This document shows positions 12,524 through 23,646 of a DNA stretch of 64,000 bases, in pieces. The notes under the pieces were generated by a model. The model did not search any database and was not told the DNA's origin. It saw only the letters and a list, made by a program, of their open reading frames with translations. The stretch lies in contig NC_064040.1 of assembly GCF_932526225.1 (NCBI RefSeq), forward strand, positions 5,081,681 to 5,145,680, in the 5' to 3' direction. How positions within the stretch are numbered: the first letter of the stretch is position 1; each line of letters starts with the position of its first letter. The translations under genes were made by a program, and so were the position numbers. Source of the DNA: Nematostella vectensis. Taxonomy: Eukaryota > Cnidaria > Anthozoa > Actiniaria > Edwardsiidae.

Positions 12524-12623
12524 CCGCTGCACCCAAATCAACCTCCACATCCCCGTGCAAAGTACGACGAGTTGATCAAAGCAATCGTCGCCGCCTTGAA
12601 GCTCGGAGCCTCTGGTACCCAGG
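12524..12623 (+). CDS. Possible linker-histone-like exon
   Basis: Acceptor TTTAG before 12524, donor GTATGT at 12624, with 33 codons plus one base. The translation carries KYDELIKAIVAALKLG followed by ASGTQG. This resembles the first helix-turn of an H1/H5 winged-helix domain (pattern KYxxLIxxAIxALK...G-S). No neighbouring exon of the same gene was identified. The opposite strand is also open, so this is tentative. Confidence 0.3.
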
Positions 12624-12916
12624 GTATGTGCAAAGAGAATTCTAAAAACGTGCAAGTATCAAAATTTGCTCGTGGTAGTGGTACAATGTACACATAAGAG
12701 TATATTATCAGATCGCTCTTTTCATCATGTCGGAATAAACCGAAGTATAGCCCTAGTCAAATACAGTATCAGAACATTACAACTAACACTATTGCTCCTG
12801 TCAAACTTTGTATCACAGGTAGATGAAAACCACTCTATGCTATTATTCTATGGATTGTCTGTGTTATTAGCTCTATACTGTATATTGTTTTGTTCTTTAA
12901 TCTTCAAGTAGGAGAT

Positions 12917-13668
12917 CTATATTGTTTTATTTCGGTTGTGCCTGCAAAGAATACCTGTTTTAGATGTGACAGTGAAGGGCGGTGGGGATGCTGATGCTGA
13001 CAAAGTAGATTTTGTTGTGCTACAAAGAGTAGCAGTAGCCTGTGGCACAGCTTTTGTAGGTGCTGGTGGCTGTGGCGTAGCTGTTGTAGGTGCTGTTGGC
13101 TGTGGCGTAGCTGTTGTAGGTGCTGTTGGCTGTGGCGTAGCTGTTGTAGGTGCTGTTGGCTGTTGCCCAGCTTTTGTAGGTGCTGGTGGCTGTGGCGTAG
13201 CTGTTGTAGGTGCTGTTGGCTGTGGCGTAGCTGTTGTAGGTGCTGTTGGCTGTGGCGTAGCTGTTGTAGGTGCTGGTGGCTGTGGCGTAGCTGTTGTAGG
13301 TGCTGGTGGCTGTGGCGTAGCTGTTGTAGGTGCTGTTGGCTGTGGCGTAGCTGTTGTAGGTGCTGTTGGCTGTGGCGTAGCTGTTGTAGGTGCTGGTGGC
13401 TGTGGCGTAGCTGTTGTAGGTGCTGTTGGCTGTGGCGTAGCTGTTGTAGGTGCTGTTGGCTGTGGCGTAGCTGTTGTAGGTGCTGGTGGCTGTTGCCCAG
13501 ATGTTGTAGGTGCTGGTGGCACTTGTGTTGTGCTAGATGGAGTGGCAGCAGCAGCATGTGGCATAGCTGTTGAAGGTGCGCCTAGCATTGGTCCACCTGT
13601 TGCACCATCTTGAAAACTGAAGGGTTGTGGTGGTTCTGGATCAGGTACCCTGTTTTTCTTCCTGTATT
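12917..13668 (-). CDS. Pro/Thr-rich repeat exon, mucin-like
   Basis: A minus-strand acceptor (TTTATTTGCAG) precedes 13668, and the frame stays open to a stop at 12917-12919. The exon starts with a charged segment (YRKKNRVPDPEPPQPF). It then carries about 15 decapeptide repeats of the type PTAPTTATPQ and PPAPTTATPQ, encoded by a 30-bp minisatellite at about 13060-13510. Because 30 is a multiple of three, other frames are open too, including a Gly/Val/Cys-rich one on the plus strand. The minus frame is preferred for its splice site and non-repeat flanks. Such repeats form extended, potentially O-glycosylated stalks or disordered linkers. Upstream exons were not identified with confidence. Confidence 0.5.
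13060..13510. repeat. 30-bp coding minisatellite, about 15 copies
   Basis: Tandem 30-bp units around CTGTTGTAGGTGCTGTTGG with two main variants (GTT/GGT at one codon, PTAP versus PPAP on the minus strand) and two units with TGTTGCCCAG. It lies inside the Pro/Thr-rich exon. Confidence 0.95.
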
Positions 13669-13924
13669 CTGCAAATAAATACACTACTGCATTAGAGTTT
13701 TGATGTATCTACTTTTCCTTTTCTTTTCCTTCTTCCTTTTCATTTCTGTGCTTAAGGTGACCTGCAACTGTTTCAAAACACTGGGTGGATACCTGCCGAT
13801 TTTATGTTCAACCTTAGTAAAAGTTAATTTTATGAAGCCATCATTACATTTTATTAGACTGCATATAGATGTCTTTTTAAAAATATCCAAACCGATGATA
13901 TGTTAATGAAAAAAATGTAAATGC

Positions 13925-14060
13925 AACAACAATACAATACAATAATCTTTAATTACCGAGGGTAGCATATTAACCGAAATACAGCGGTTTGCCTATAAGA
14001 TATCCATATGAAAATACCCTGCGAGTAGTGGCTGAGAGAAAGAAACCAGCAGGGTACTTG
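13925..14060 (-). mobile_element. 3' end of a non-LTR retroelement or SINE
   Basis: On the minus strand the sequence runs through CCCTCGGTAATTAAAG and ends in an ATTGT microsatellite tail. Such a short-motif tail is typical of the 3' ends of some LINE-like elements and their SINEs. The 5' boundary is unclear and no reverse transcriptase sequence is visible. Confidence 0.4.
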
Positions 14061-14837
14061 CTGTAATATTTTAATTTAATGATGGCTCTATAAAATTAAA
14101 TTATGATTGCAAGCGTTGAACATCATACAAGGTCAAAAACAAGCAGATAGCACACAAGTTTGGAAACAGTAAGCAATTCTGGAAAATTACCCGTGAGCCA
14201 CTTGAAATAAGAAAAACATCGGGTGGTATCATAAAACATGGTTTGATATTGGACTTTTATGGATCACTTGTACAACTGATCATTTTCCTCAACATTTTCA
14301 GTCATATTTGTGACTAATTTTTTATAGCATTTTGAAAGCCAGTTGTGTGAATAACAATAATAATGACAATGATAAAACACAAAAAACAAAGCTTAAACAA
14401 CCTTTTTCAACAACTTCGGCCATCATTAAAAATTACCCAAACATTTTTGTTACTGTAAATTCAATAATGCAACTAAAACTTGAAAATGGAAATAATGCTT
14501 TGATAAAATAGTGGAGCGGACACAAATTTTGATATTGTGTCAAGATCAATTATGTAAGAAATGAAAAAAGTTTGAAGTGAGAAGAGAAAAACAAATAGCA
14601 AACTCTTTATAAAGGATATGGGAGAATGGGTTGGGGTGGGGACATTCTTTACACCCCTACAACATATATTCCTCTTATACCCTTCATTAGGAATGGTTAG
14701 TGGATAATGTTCCAAGATGGCGGTAGAGGCACATAGACTGCTGTTATATTAAATATTGGACTGTATCAGACATTTAGGGTCTCTAATGTGCCAGATTTAT
14801 TCACACAAATTCATTTTGTCTCAGCTTTTAGGCAGTT

Positions 14838-16912
14838 TTAGGGGTGGTCCAAGGAGGTGGTACATGGACCAGGGGTTCCATGTTTTGTGGTCTCCCAGTC
14901 CTTAGTCTCACCTTCCATAAACGTCTCAAACATTTTCTTAACCATTTTCCCAAGTTCATGGGCAGGCTTCTCTCCCTCGTGCCCAACAAAGGCTGCACCG
15001 GCACCTTCTGTGCCATAGCACTCTACTGTTGTGCCCAGACCATGTTTTTTAAATGTCAAAATGACAATGTCATTTTGGTGTTTCTGATGCAGGACGTCTG
15101 CCTAGAATCAAATAAATATGCAATGCTGTGAGGCCAGAGTATGAAATTTGAAACATGCTCCAAGAATGTGACTTGAGGGGACAGAACTTAAATTTAAGCT
15201 GACAGTGCAATAGTCTAAGGATACATTATTAGACTACCTTTAGCTGCAACATAATAAACTGATTACATAATCTGAAGACTGCTGAGTGTGCATGCCTGCA
15301 TGTATTCGCTTAATTGCTATTATTGTGTCATGCAAAATGATAACTTATTAATTATGTAATCCTTGACCATTCTTGCAGACATAAATCTTGGGCTAAATTA
15401 TGGCTTAAAATTAGGCACACTCACCATTCAGAGGCATACAATGGTGAAAATTGCATTCAACCTTACACCTAAACTTAGGTGTGAGAGGCATCTGAAGGGA
15501 ACAGTCATGCTCTACCAGATACCGCACAAAACGATTCCGTCTTCAGAGATTTTTGAAAAGGTGTTGCAACCCAAGGGGAGAATTCAATATCTCTTATGTA
15601 AAATATTTTTGGCATTTTTACTATTTATGTTTAGAGGGATCAACTCACCCAATGTGCACCACACCTTGAAAGTATCAAAATAACAACATACTGGGAAACA
15701 CTGGATAATTGTCCACCCTTCTTTTGCTCACACACAGAGGTTCCAAATGCGATATGGTGGTTCTGCATACATGTGTTTTTCTGCACATGGTGCAAAGTGT
15801 GGTTGAGCTGGCACCTTACCCTTCTTTTGCTCACACACAGAGGTTCCAAATGCGATATGGTGGTTCTGCATACACACGTTTATCTGCACATGGTGCGCAG
15901 TGTGGTTGAGCTGGCACCTTTAAGAAAACCTATTAATTAACACTTTATTGACTGGGACTGAGGGAAACAGCAGGTTTTGTTGTCCTATTTTAACACAAAA
16001 CAATGCTTTCCCAAGGTTCCAGTCAATGAAAGCTTTATTATCATAGAAAGTGTCACAATGTGAATGCAAAATGTGAGGGAATAAAAAGCAAACTCTATGT
16101 AAACCATTTGTAAATATTGACATGAATGAATGCAAAAGTTGTGTGACTTCCGGTTTAGTTTAATTCACAGAACTTAAATTGTACTGTTGCCATCATTGTT
16201 GCCTGGGGAAACCGTCAAATTTCTTCAAGTTCAGGTGATGCACCCTCTACCAAAATTAGATACTAGAAAACGTGAACTTTGACACTTGGTATATAATAAA
16301 TGAAAAATGTTATTGTAATTGTTAATATCACACACCCTATAATACATCATGTCTTTTTGATTGGTTGGGTTGGTTGTCCCTTTCTTTTCAATAGCATCAT
16401 GGTTCGACTTGACCTTCTTTGCAAAAATGTATGAGCAGTTTTCATTTTTGCAGCTGCGACATGCAGTAGGACAATTTGTACCACATTCTGGACAGGCCTA
16501 TGGTAATAAAAACAGAAATTTTAATAAAATAAATTATCATACAACTAAGAACAAAGCTCTTTTTTATCCAGGTATGCACACAGAATCAATTGGAGACAAT
16601 CCGCTTCAATACAATGGCCACCATTGTGACATGTAAAGCAGATAATGCTCAGGACAATGTCTGCTTTCCATGTTACAATAGAGGCTATCCCATCACTCTA
16701 TGCGCATACCTGGAGAAAAAAGAGCAGCAATTTTCAATCTTTAGCGTAATTAATTTCACAAACATGATGCATAGAAGACTAGCAGTAACTATTAATACAG
16801 TATTATAAACATGATAAATTATAAAAAAGATGAGACTTTCTTATTGAGTCAAACACTGTATGTCATACCTTAAGCCGTGGTACTATCTTCTTGTTTGGTG
16901 TTTGTGGTTTGT
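14838..16912 (-). CDS. Multi-exon Cys-rich protein gene, model incomplete
   Basis: Two exons join in phase: 16912-16869 (acceptor TTAAAAG, donor GTATGA, encoding KPQTPNKKIVPRLK) and one starting at 16497 (acceptor CCATAG, encoding ACPECGTNCPTACRSCK). The second carries C-x2-C-x3-C-x3-C-x2-C-x4-C, a likely zinc ribbon. A terminal exon candidate, 15101-14838 (acceptor GATTCTAG), encodes 87 residues with FVGHEGEKPAHELGKMV and ends in TAA. An AATAAA lies a few tens of bases downstream. The middle of the gene is unresolved: a 44-nt Cys/His-rich piece (15468-15425, CKVECNFHHC) and the duplicated 115-bp unit at 15.7-15.9 kb may supply exons, but phases do not fit cleanly. I do not recognise the family, and these exons may belong to more than one gene. 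Confidence 0.45.
15711..15925 (-). repeat. Tandem duplication of a ~115-bp exon-like unit
   Basis: Two near-identical ~115-bp copies, starting near 15713 and 15828, contain GCTCACACACAGAGGTTC and ATGCGATATGGTGGTTC. Read on the minus strand, each copy has an open Cys/His-rich frame (CQLNHT ... HHV ... HHIAFGTSVCEQKK). The upstream copy has an acceptor (TTCTTAAAG) and a possible donor GTAAGG. Because 115 is not a multiple of three, reading straight through both copies shifts the frame. Confidence 0.6.
16556..16725. mobile_element. 170-bp MITE
   Basis: A 25-bp terminal inverted repeat, beginning GCTCTTTTTTATCCAGG at 16556 and returning inverted to 16725 (TGCGCATACCTGGAG then AAAAAAGAGC), brackets non-coding sequence. 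Only two mismatches separate the arms. No clear target-site duplication was seen. Confidence 0.65.
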
Positions 16913-17448
16913 CTTTTAATAAAAAAGTAATAAAATGTGTTACAATATATTAAAGGTTTTTTTTGCATGGCCTGTAAAGTTTGCATGGCCTGTAAAGTAA
17001 GCATAACATTACCATAAACAGAATTTCATAACATATCACTAAAAAAATCTATATTTTTATATATTCTGTGTAAACTATTGCTGGCAATGTAATCTCTTAG
17101 TAAAAATGAGGATAATTATATTTAATATCGAGTTCGGGGTCCCGCATAGAGGAGGAGGGTATCTTGAGGGTATCTTTAAATGGATATCTAATAGCATCTG
17201 ATTAGAAACTATCTGATAATATCACAATATCCGGGAGTCCTGCATAAGGATGGATGAAGTATCTAAATAGATGTCTAATATCACTCCTGCAATTTATCCT
17301 GAATTTTAAAATAGCGCTGATAGAAAGCATGGTATTCGGAATATATATTTGGTTTATAATAACATATTAGTACATTTGGTACGCATATTTAAGCCAACTT
17401 GTCTATAACAGTTTAGCAGCCGAAGATAATGTAACAGGGATGGTTTAG

Positions 17449-17556
17449 ACGTGCAACTTTGACTTGGGAACCTTTCTTCTTGAACTAAAGCAGCTGTATG
17501 GGGACCATGGACGAGAGTATTATCGCATGGTAGCTAATATATGCTCCATTGCTTTT
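17449..17556 (+). CDS. Orphan exon candidate, 36 codons
   Basis: Acceptor GGTTTAG before 17449, donor GTAAGC at 17557, length 108 nt with phase 0 at both ends. The translation (FDLGTFLLELKQLYGDHG, then YYRMVANICSIAF) looks like an amphipathic helical segment. It may belong with the phase-0 exon at 20691-20792, but no linking evidence exists beyond phase and strand. Confidence 0.35.
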
Positions 17557-18185
17557 GTAAGCTTATTTCAGAAATATTTCGGATCACGTTGAACGATCGA
17601 AGCAGTCCACACGTGATAGATCATCGTACTTATCGATCAGGATTTCTTTATACTTTTCCCGCATTTGAACTACGAAATCGAAGTTTGTCAAAACGAGAGA
17701 TCAAATATTTGAATAAAAATTTCACGCTCAATGAACAATTGACAAAACAAATCGTTTTAAGCCAAGTATTTCAAAAGGTTTTGACCTCGCTTACCAGTCA
17801 TCCTCGCTTGCTTCAATGCTTGAGTAGTCAACCATGTGATCAACAACACCTTAGCATCCGCGCCTTGCGCATGACAATGAATTAATGACTATCATTAATT
17901 CAGTGGTCAAATAACATTTAAGGATAATCGTTAATTCATTCTCGAGACCATGTTGTTCGAGGAGACTGTCTAAGAAGGGTTTGTGGGGGCATGCGCCAAG
18001 CTAAAAAAAATAGTTGGAACGTCCGTATTGAGAATGCTTTGCAAAGCATTTACGAGTTATTGGAGGGACTTTTGTGTCACTCGATCGTCGGATGGTTGGA
18101 TGGAATATCCGTAAACTTTTTGTGGTCTTTCTGTGCTTTTGCGACACAGCAATCCTTAGATCATTCTGTAAACTTCCGGTATTAA

Positions 18186-18432
18186 AGCCGCATTGTCACC
18201 AGTTTACTAACGGAGGTCCGACGGAAAACTCAACCGTTAAAAGACAAAAGAATCTATTAGAATCCGAGATATTTAACAGGTCATCCGCTCTAAATTATCA
18301 ATCACATCGTCAGAAAAACTTCCAATAGACACACTGCTTTCAATATTTTGAAATATTTTTTCGCGTTTTTCGTTAAAAATCATCGGATATTGTTAGGTAA
18401 TCGACCGGAAGTAAACTGGTGACAATGCGGCT
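18186..18432 (+). mobile_element. TTAA MITE family, copy 1
   Basis: The 247-bp element has terminal inverted repeats AGCCGCATTGTCACCAG...TTTACT and is flanked by TTAA at 18182-18185 and 18433-18436. The interior carries AAAGACAAAAGAATC and ATAGACACACTG, both shared with the copies at 20.1 and 32.1 kb. It is non-coding and was probably mobilised by a piggyBac-type transposase acting in trans. Confidence 0.85.
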
Positions 18433-18530
18433 TTAATCTTACGGTTAGAGCTTAGTACTATACTAAAATTTCTAATAGAAAGGAAATGCTGCGACAGTGA
18501 TATAGTTGCTTTAGTGTTGTTCCAACGCTA

Positions 18531-18580
18531 CATGGTATACATGCAGCCAGCATACATGGTATACATGCAGCCAGCTCGAA
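18531..18580. repeat. Short direct duplication
   Basis: Two copies of CATGGTATACATGCAGCC stand head to tail with a period of about 24 bp. The flanking sequence is unique. Confidence 0.7.
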
Positions 18581-18633
18581 ATTTTAGAAAGTAGAGAGAA
18601 GTTTACATTAAAGCGTTTTTTTTTGTTATCGAG

Positions 18634-19625
18634 ATTTAACCCTTTCATTACTATTACGCCATGAGGCGCCTGTAAAATATAGGCCAAACTCCAAAACGTC
18701 AGAAATGCAAACCAAGCATCACAAGACTAGGATACTCATGGTTTCCTCCAAGGCATAGACGACCTTTAAAAGCGCATCCAAGCAATGTAATAGAATTGAC
18801 TTTATTCTCAAAATATCTAACTTGATTTCCAATTCGTAAACAAATGCTTGAACCTGAAAACACGTCTTACCAAAAAAGACTCAAAATTCCGAACTACAAA
18901 TAGAGACAAGCAAACACAGACCAAGTCACAAATAGATACCTTTATTGTCAGGTCCCATTTTACAGCCATGAGCCACAATAATCAATGCTAAAACCTCCAT
19001 TAGAAGCGAGTCACCATCTTTAGGCTAAATTGCATGCCTGCACTGCATCATGGGAGTCTTGGAAGCACCTTGACAGAGAGGCGGAAAAACTCCTCCCCCA
19101 TAATCATAACAGTTTTTTTTATAAGTCTCTTTGCCCCAAAGCCAAACAAAACATTTCCAGGTCCAGGGAGCCCAAAATAAGCCTGAAAACAATTTTTGAA
19201 TAAGGTTGGGTAGCAAAGATGGTCCACATCATTGGAGAGTATGAGGCCATTCACTAGAAAATTCCTTTCTCACTCAGTAAAGCCCAAACAAGGAATTATC
19301 CCATTGAATCAACATCAGCGTGCAAACACCCATAAGCACAGCATTAATTATGGCCAAATGGACTTTATGATGTCCCAAGGCACTCTCCAGATGTGAAAAA
19401 GCTGTAAGTTTTAAGCAAATTACAAGCAAAACTGTTGTAAGCAACAGGCTGTAGCAGTGCCATCGCTAGAAAGAAAAGGCACCGCAGTGCATTGTTGGAA
19501 ACTTCAAGGCATACCGTCTTGGGTTAGGTAGCTTAGCGACTTGAGATAGGGGGGGAGGTTTTTTGTTTTCAGTCTGTTTTTCTTACAATTTTGCTCAAAA
19601 GTACCCAGGAGTGAAAGGATTAAAT
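18634..19625. mobile_element. ~1-kb non-autonomous DNA element
   Basis: The left end ATTTAACCCTTTCATTAC (18634) matches the inverted right end, which reads ATTTAATCCTTTCACTCC on the minus strand (19625-19608). Ends of the type TTTAACCCTTTCACTCC are, as I recall, common on non-autonomous DNA transposons of corals and anemones. The interior has only chance ORFs (for example 19025-19254 minus). Confidence 0.45.
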
Positions 19626-20108
19626 AGCTGGCGCAATCTTGGATTTTATTTGGGATTGTTGAATTCCTTGCTCCCGTGGCCTAACCCCCCCGCTACTTCC
19701 TCTTGTTTCTGTCATTTTGAAACAAAAACAAAGATGGCGGCAGCTTAGCGCCGAGTTTTTCTTCGCTGTTCAAACTTGTTTGGTCGATATCTGATTTCGG
19801 TATTGCGTTATGCCTGTGGTCTACAAGAAAAGATAAACGTAAGGTAGGCTAATTGCTAGAGGGTTTGGAATTTGATTGTAGGAATTTTTGTCTTTCCATT
19901 TCCTCAACATCCTATTTGGTCAGAACAGCTTGGAGTTATATGGACATAACCTTTAATAACCTGTTTTGATTGTTTTACAGTATTAGCTTTTCTGTCAAGG
20001 TATTTTTTTACTTAGCGCGCGCAGACAGTTTGAAATATAAAATACACCTACAGTTCCCTTTATTTTCTAGCCAAAGTTGGCAAAATATCCGTCGACTTTA
20101 AGGCTTAA

Positions 20109-20354
20109 AGCCGCATTGTCACCAGTTTACTTCCGGTCGATTGCGTAACAATATCCGATGATTTTTAACGGAAAACGCGAAAAATAGTTCAAAATATTGA
20201 AAGCAGTGTGTCTATTGGAAGTTTCTTTGAGGATGTGATTGATAATTTAGAGCGGATGGCCTATTAAATATCTCGGATTTTAATAGATTCTTTTGTCTTT
20301 TAACGGTTGAGGTTTCCGTCGGACCTCCGGAAGTAAACTGGTCACAATGCGGCT
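20109..20354 (-). mobile_element. TTAA MITE family, copy 2, inverted
   Basis: A 246-bp element with the same inverted ends as the copy at 18186-18432, in the opposite orientation. It is flanked by TTAA at 20105-20108 and 20355-20358. The two copies share most of their interior and differ by scattered substitutions. Confidence 0.85.
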
Positions 20355-20690
20355 TTAATTGTAGTCTAATTATTCTTCTGGCAAATCCTCATCAAATCTG
20401 TGCTTGATATGTTATTTTAGTCAGTCAAAAGCTAAATCAACTGTTCGTGCAAACTCAGCAAAACAAGAAGGACACCAAGATGACGTGTGGTCAACGATGA
20501 CGTTTTCAAACTAAAACGGATACGTGGGGACGGGGTCTAATAATAGCTTTCACGGACGACATCATTGGAACATACCCTAATACGGGGGATTCGTTCTCTT
20601 ACATCATGGTCTCTTGGTCCAATTCAAGTTGTTAGTTTGCAAACAAAACAAGTAAAATGTTATCAAAGCTTTAAATTCTCTTTGTTTTAG

Positions 20691-20792
20691 AACTTGCGGA
20701 TTCGCGTCTCTGAGTTTTCGCGTTGTTTGTTTAAATTTGTGCTAAAAGAGCGACTAGCCAAAACTGCGACTTTTAAGTCCGAGAAACATCAG
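20691..20792 (+). CDS. Orphan exon candidate, 34 codons
   Basis: Acceptor TCTTTGTTTTAG before 20691, donor GTAAAG at 20793, length 102 nt with phase 0 at both ends. The translation is basic and helical in look (NLRIRVSEFSRCLFK, then LKERLAKTATFKSEK). No start, stop or domain is visible. It could be part of one plus-strand gene with the exon at 17449-17556. Confidence 0.35.
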
Positions 20793-22665
20793 GTAAAGGT
20801 TTTATTAGCTGGGTCTCTGTTTGCAGGGTAATAAGAAAAAACACTATGTTCCAAGGACAAAATAGAATAGGATAGATTTCCACATATTAATTTTTCACAA
20901 TTCTTCCCAATCAACTAAACTAGTAACAAACAAAACTCGTACAAACACTCTGTGTTTATTAATCGAATACCGATTTTGCGCCTTTCTATAATGTTAACAT
21001 GCATAAACACATTGTATGTAGCGTGATCAATTATTGCGGGCATTTTATTTTGTTTCCGGAAATAATATGCTGAAATTTGACATGATAGCAAAAAGCTTTT
21101 CGCTCCGTACGATATCAATAGTAGCAAAACTAATTTAAGTTACACGCCCTTACACGCCGACTCAGTAATGCGATGTTAGTCTAGCGGTACGGACATTTGT
21201 CTACGACCGCAGCAACCGCACTGATAGCGCTATTTTTTTAATTATTTTATGTTTTTACTTTTTATAATAATAATTAACTATACTGTTCTTGGTGTATATA
21301 TTTTATGCACTCAAGAAAATAATGAAAATACATTTGCATTCACGAGTTGGCTCACAGAGCCTTTGATTTCTGTTTTGTCGCATTTGAGAGTCCGAAAGTT
21401 TAGACCAAAACGTGAAAATAAAGACAATAAGGTGCCGGAATATCAAATGATGCTCTGACAATCAAAAAATTTATTAGCGCCGATAAAATTTCATCATTAA
21501 CTCGTAATAAAACAGTTTTGATTAAAATCAGTAATACAACTAACAAATCACCTACATATGTGCGTGTGCCTTATTTCCTAAAGCTTAATAACGGCGCCCA
21601 CAGATTAATGTTCCATTTTAATTATATCACGTCTTGACGTGGCTAGTTTTGTTGATATCACGCGGGTCTGTCACGGATAATAGTCCGAGTGATGCCACGT
21701 ACGGTCCGCCCTTTTCAAATACCCTTTGTTTCTCTGTTAGCTCTAAGGAGATATGTCTTCCGTTCTATTATACATACTATTTGTCAAGAGTTCTTTACTG
21801 TTCACATTCGCAGATAACTCGAAGTTAGTTCTTGACATGTCTTTTATGTTGCTAAACTTATCTTATTTTTTGTCATTTGTTATGAAATTCTCTTCCTTAT
21901 CTTATAAGCAATACCACAGCAGCAAATACACATCACACAGTTTTGAGTTTCTTTCTCTTTTCCTGACAGCGTGTCGTTCAATTCTCTTTGTGCTCTTCAC
22001 GTTTACCCTCCTCTTCTTTGAAAGGAGGAATTGTCTTTTTAATTGTGACGTCTTTTACGCTGCTTGCTCTTCCCTCCTCGTCTTATGATTTATGAATTTG
22101 CACATGCACGCTACCTTCGATGGATTACACGCTATTTGCTGTTCATGTCCGATTATCTCTCTTCTTTGTTCGAGCCCACTCTCTGTGGCACGAGCTTGCA
22201 AGTGTGCGTCATTAGTGAATCACTGCTTCACGTAACAGCTTCACGTTCATAGTTGTGTGTTGCAATCTTTTCTTCTGACTGATTTGTTCCTGTTACAAGA
22301 ACCAATATCCTTATTGTCTTATGTATCTCTTGCACGTATGTATATGTAGTCACTTATCCTCTCCTTTGCCTGAAGTGTGATCATTTTCTTTTAATTAGTT
22401 TTTTAATATCGCTTTAACGTGAATACCAGGTGAGACTCGTCTCGTTTTCAGTATTATACTTATTCTATTTGTAATAATTTGTCAATGAATATCCTTTTCA
22501 TGTGAGTAGCTATCTCACACGAACTTCGCTTTCTCACACGAAGTCCTCAACGATATAATACAACATTGACTCTGTCATTGATCAACCGCACTTCATTGTT
22601 CGCGCTAGCATGACGCGTTCGCCCTCACATTCTACGTGTCACGTGAGGATCACGTGCAAACCATA
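20793..22665. other. Spacer without supported gene
   Basis: Unique, AT- and T-rich sequence. Plus-strand ORFs between 21630 and 22260 are T-rich and hydrophobic by composition only, with no family signature. The stretch near 22400-22665 is downstream of the minus-strand GPCR and may hold its 3' UTR. Confidence 0.45.
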
Positions 22666-23646
22666 TCAATGCTGCACCTCATCTCCTGAGTGGTCAGTCA
22701 TTGTGACAGATCGCGTGATGGCCCCGCCTACTCTACTTCCCCGTATGCCGAGAACAATCCGCACCGCCTCACGGATGTTCGGTAGCCTTGTCGCTAATAT
22801 CAACGGGTCCAACGCCGAATTAATTACGACAAATCGCGACGCAACCTGCCAGAACTTCCGCGCTGTGTCATTGCCTTTTTCCAGGCCAATAAAGAGTTTT
22901 AACGCAATGAAATATGGCAGCGCTGCTAACCAGAAAGAACACATCACAAAAATCAGGGTCCAAGCTAACCGTCGATCTCTCTCAATTCGTTTTTTCTTCC
23001 TTAAAAAACTTTGCTCGGAGCGTTCATCGTTGCGCTGTAGATGTTCCCGTTGTCGCTTGAGCTTTTGAAAGACGTAGATATACGTAATCGTAAGGAATAG
23101 AAGGGGGATAGAAATGTGCGTATGGGGGTAGACGAACTTCTCGAAAGAATCTTTGACACTTCTGTTGATGAAAATCGGGGAGGCCATTAAAGCGGCCATG
23201 GGCCAGACACAAGCGATGAGTACGAGAACGCGATGGTTGGTGACGATGGTTCGGTAGGACAGAGGCCAAGTGACGGCGATAAGGCGGTCGATGGACATAG
23301 CTGTGATAGTAAAGTTATTGACGAATAGAAACAGCGCCATTAGTGTATCGCCGGGTACATCGAGGCCGCAATTGTTGGCCGTTATACGGAGGTAGGTCGA
23401 CGTTCCGGCAATGTTACAATACACGAGCCCCGTCAAGAAGTCAGAGATGACCAGGTTGGTGATCAGGATGGCCGAGGGTGTACGCAGACTTCTCTGAGGG
23501 TTTCTGTAAATCGCGCACAAAAGGAGAAGATTTGATAATGTCGTCACCAATCCCGTACCGAAAGAAAATGCGACCACTCCTATATTAAAGGGCGAAACGC
23601 TCCCGTAGCAGATATAGTCAGACGCTGTTGCGTTTGGCCGTGACAT
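22666..23646 (-). CDS. Class A (rhodopsin-like) G-protein-coupled receptor, intronless
   Basis: A single 326-residue ORF with ATG at 23646. Seven hydrophobic segments lie near residues 23-47, 57-80, 95-118, 138-159, 175-195, 227-250 and 268-288. Class A landmarks are present: Asn39 in TM1, Asp69 in TM2 (NLVISDFLTG), Cys93 before TM3, a SIDRL variant of the DRY motif (120-122), Trp148 in TM4, Pro244 in TM6 and DPLIL in place of NPxxY in TM7. An N-terminal NAT sequon fits an extracellular start. Two features are unusual. The second extracellular loop has no Cys, so the usual disulfide to Cys93 is missing, and the TM6 position before Pro is Ala (FWLAALP) rather than Trp. The missing loop Cys and the DPLI motif recall the melanocortin/adenosine/lipid (MECA) receptor group, but the ligand cannot be read from sequence. 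Confidence 0.9.
   Translation of the reverse strand: MSRPNATASDYICYGSVSPFNIGVVAFSFGTGLVTTLSNLLLLCAIYRNPQRSLRTPSAILITNLVISDFLTGLVYCNIAGTSTYLRITANNCGLDVPGDTLMALFLFVNNFTITAMSIDRLIAVTWPLSYRTIVTNHRVLVLIACVWPMAALMASPIFINRSVKDSFEKFVYPHTHISIPLLFLTITYIYVFQKLKRQREHLQRNDERSEQSFLRKKKRIERDRRLAWTLIFVMCSFWLAALPYFIALKLFIGLEKGNDTARKFWQVASRFVVINSALDPLILATRLPNIREAVRIVLGIRGSRVGGAITRSVTMTDHSGDEVQH

Noticed and set aside
12936-13613. Plus-strand Gly/Val/Cys-rich ORF of 225 codons
   Set aside because: Antisense to the Pro/Thr-rich exon, which has the better splice border; the period of 30 bp keeps all frames open.
19025-19254. Minus-strand ORFs of 63 and 68 codons
   Set aside because: They lie inside a probable non-autonomous DNA element, overlap in two frames and show no family features.
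21170-21235. tRNA-like TTAGTCTAGCGGTACGG
   Set aside because: An A-box-like start is present, but no B box or closing acceptor stem follows.
21634-22252. Hydrophobic plus-strand ORFs suggesting a second receptor
   Set aside because: T-rich composition explains the hydrophobicity; there are no class A landmarks and the frames end quickly.
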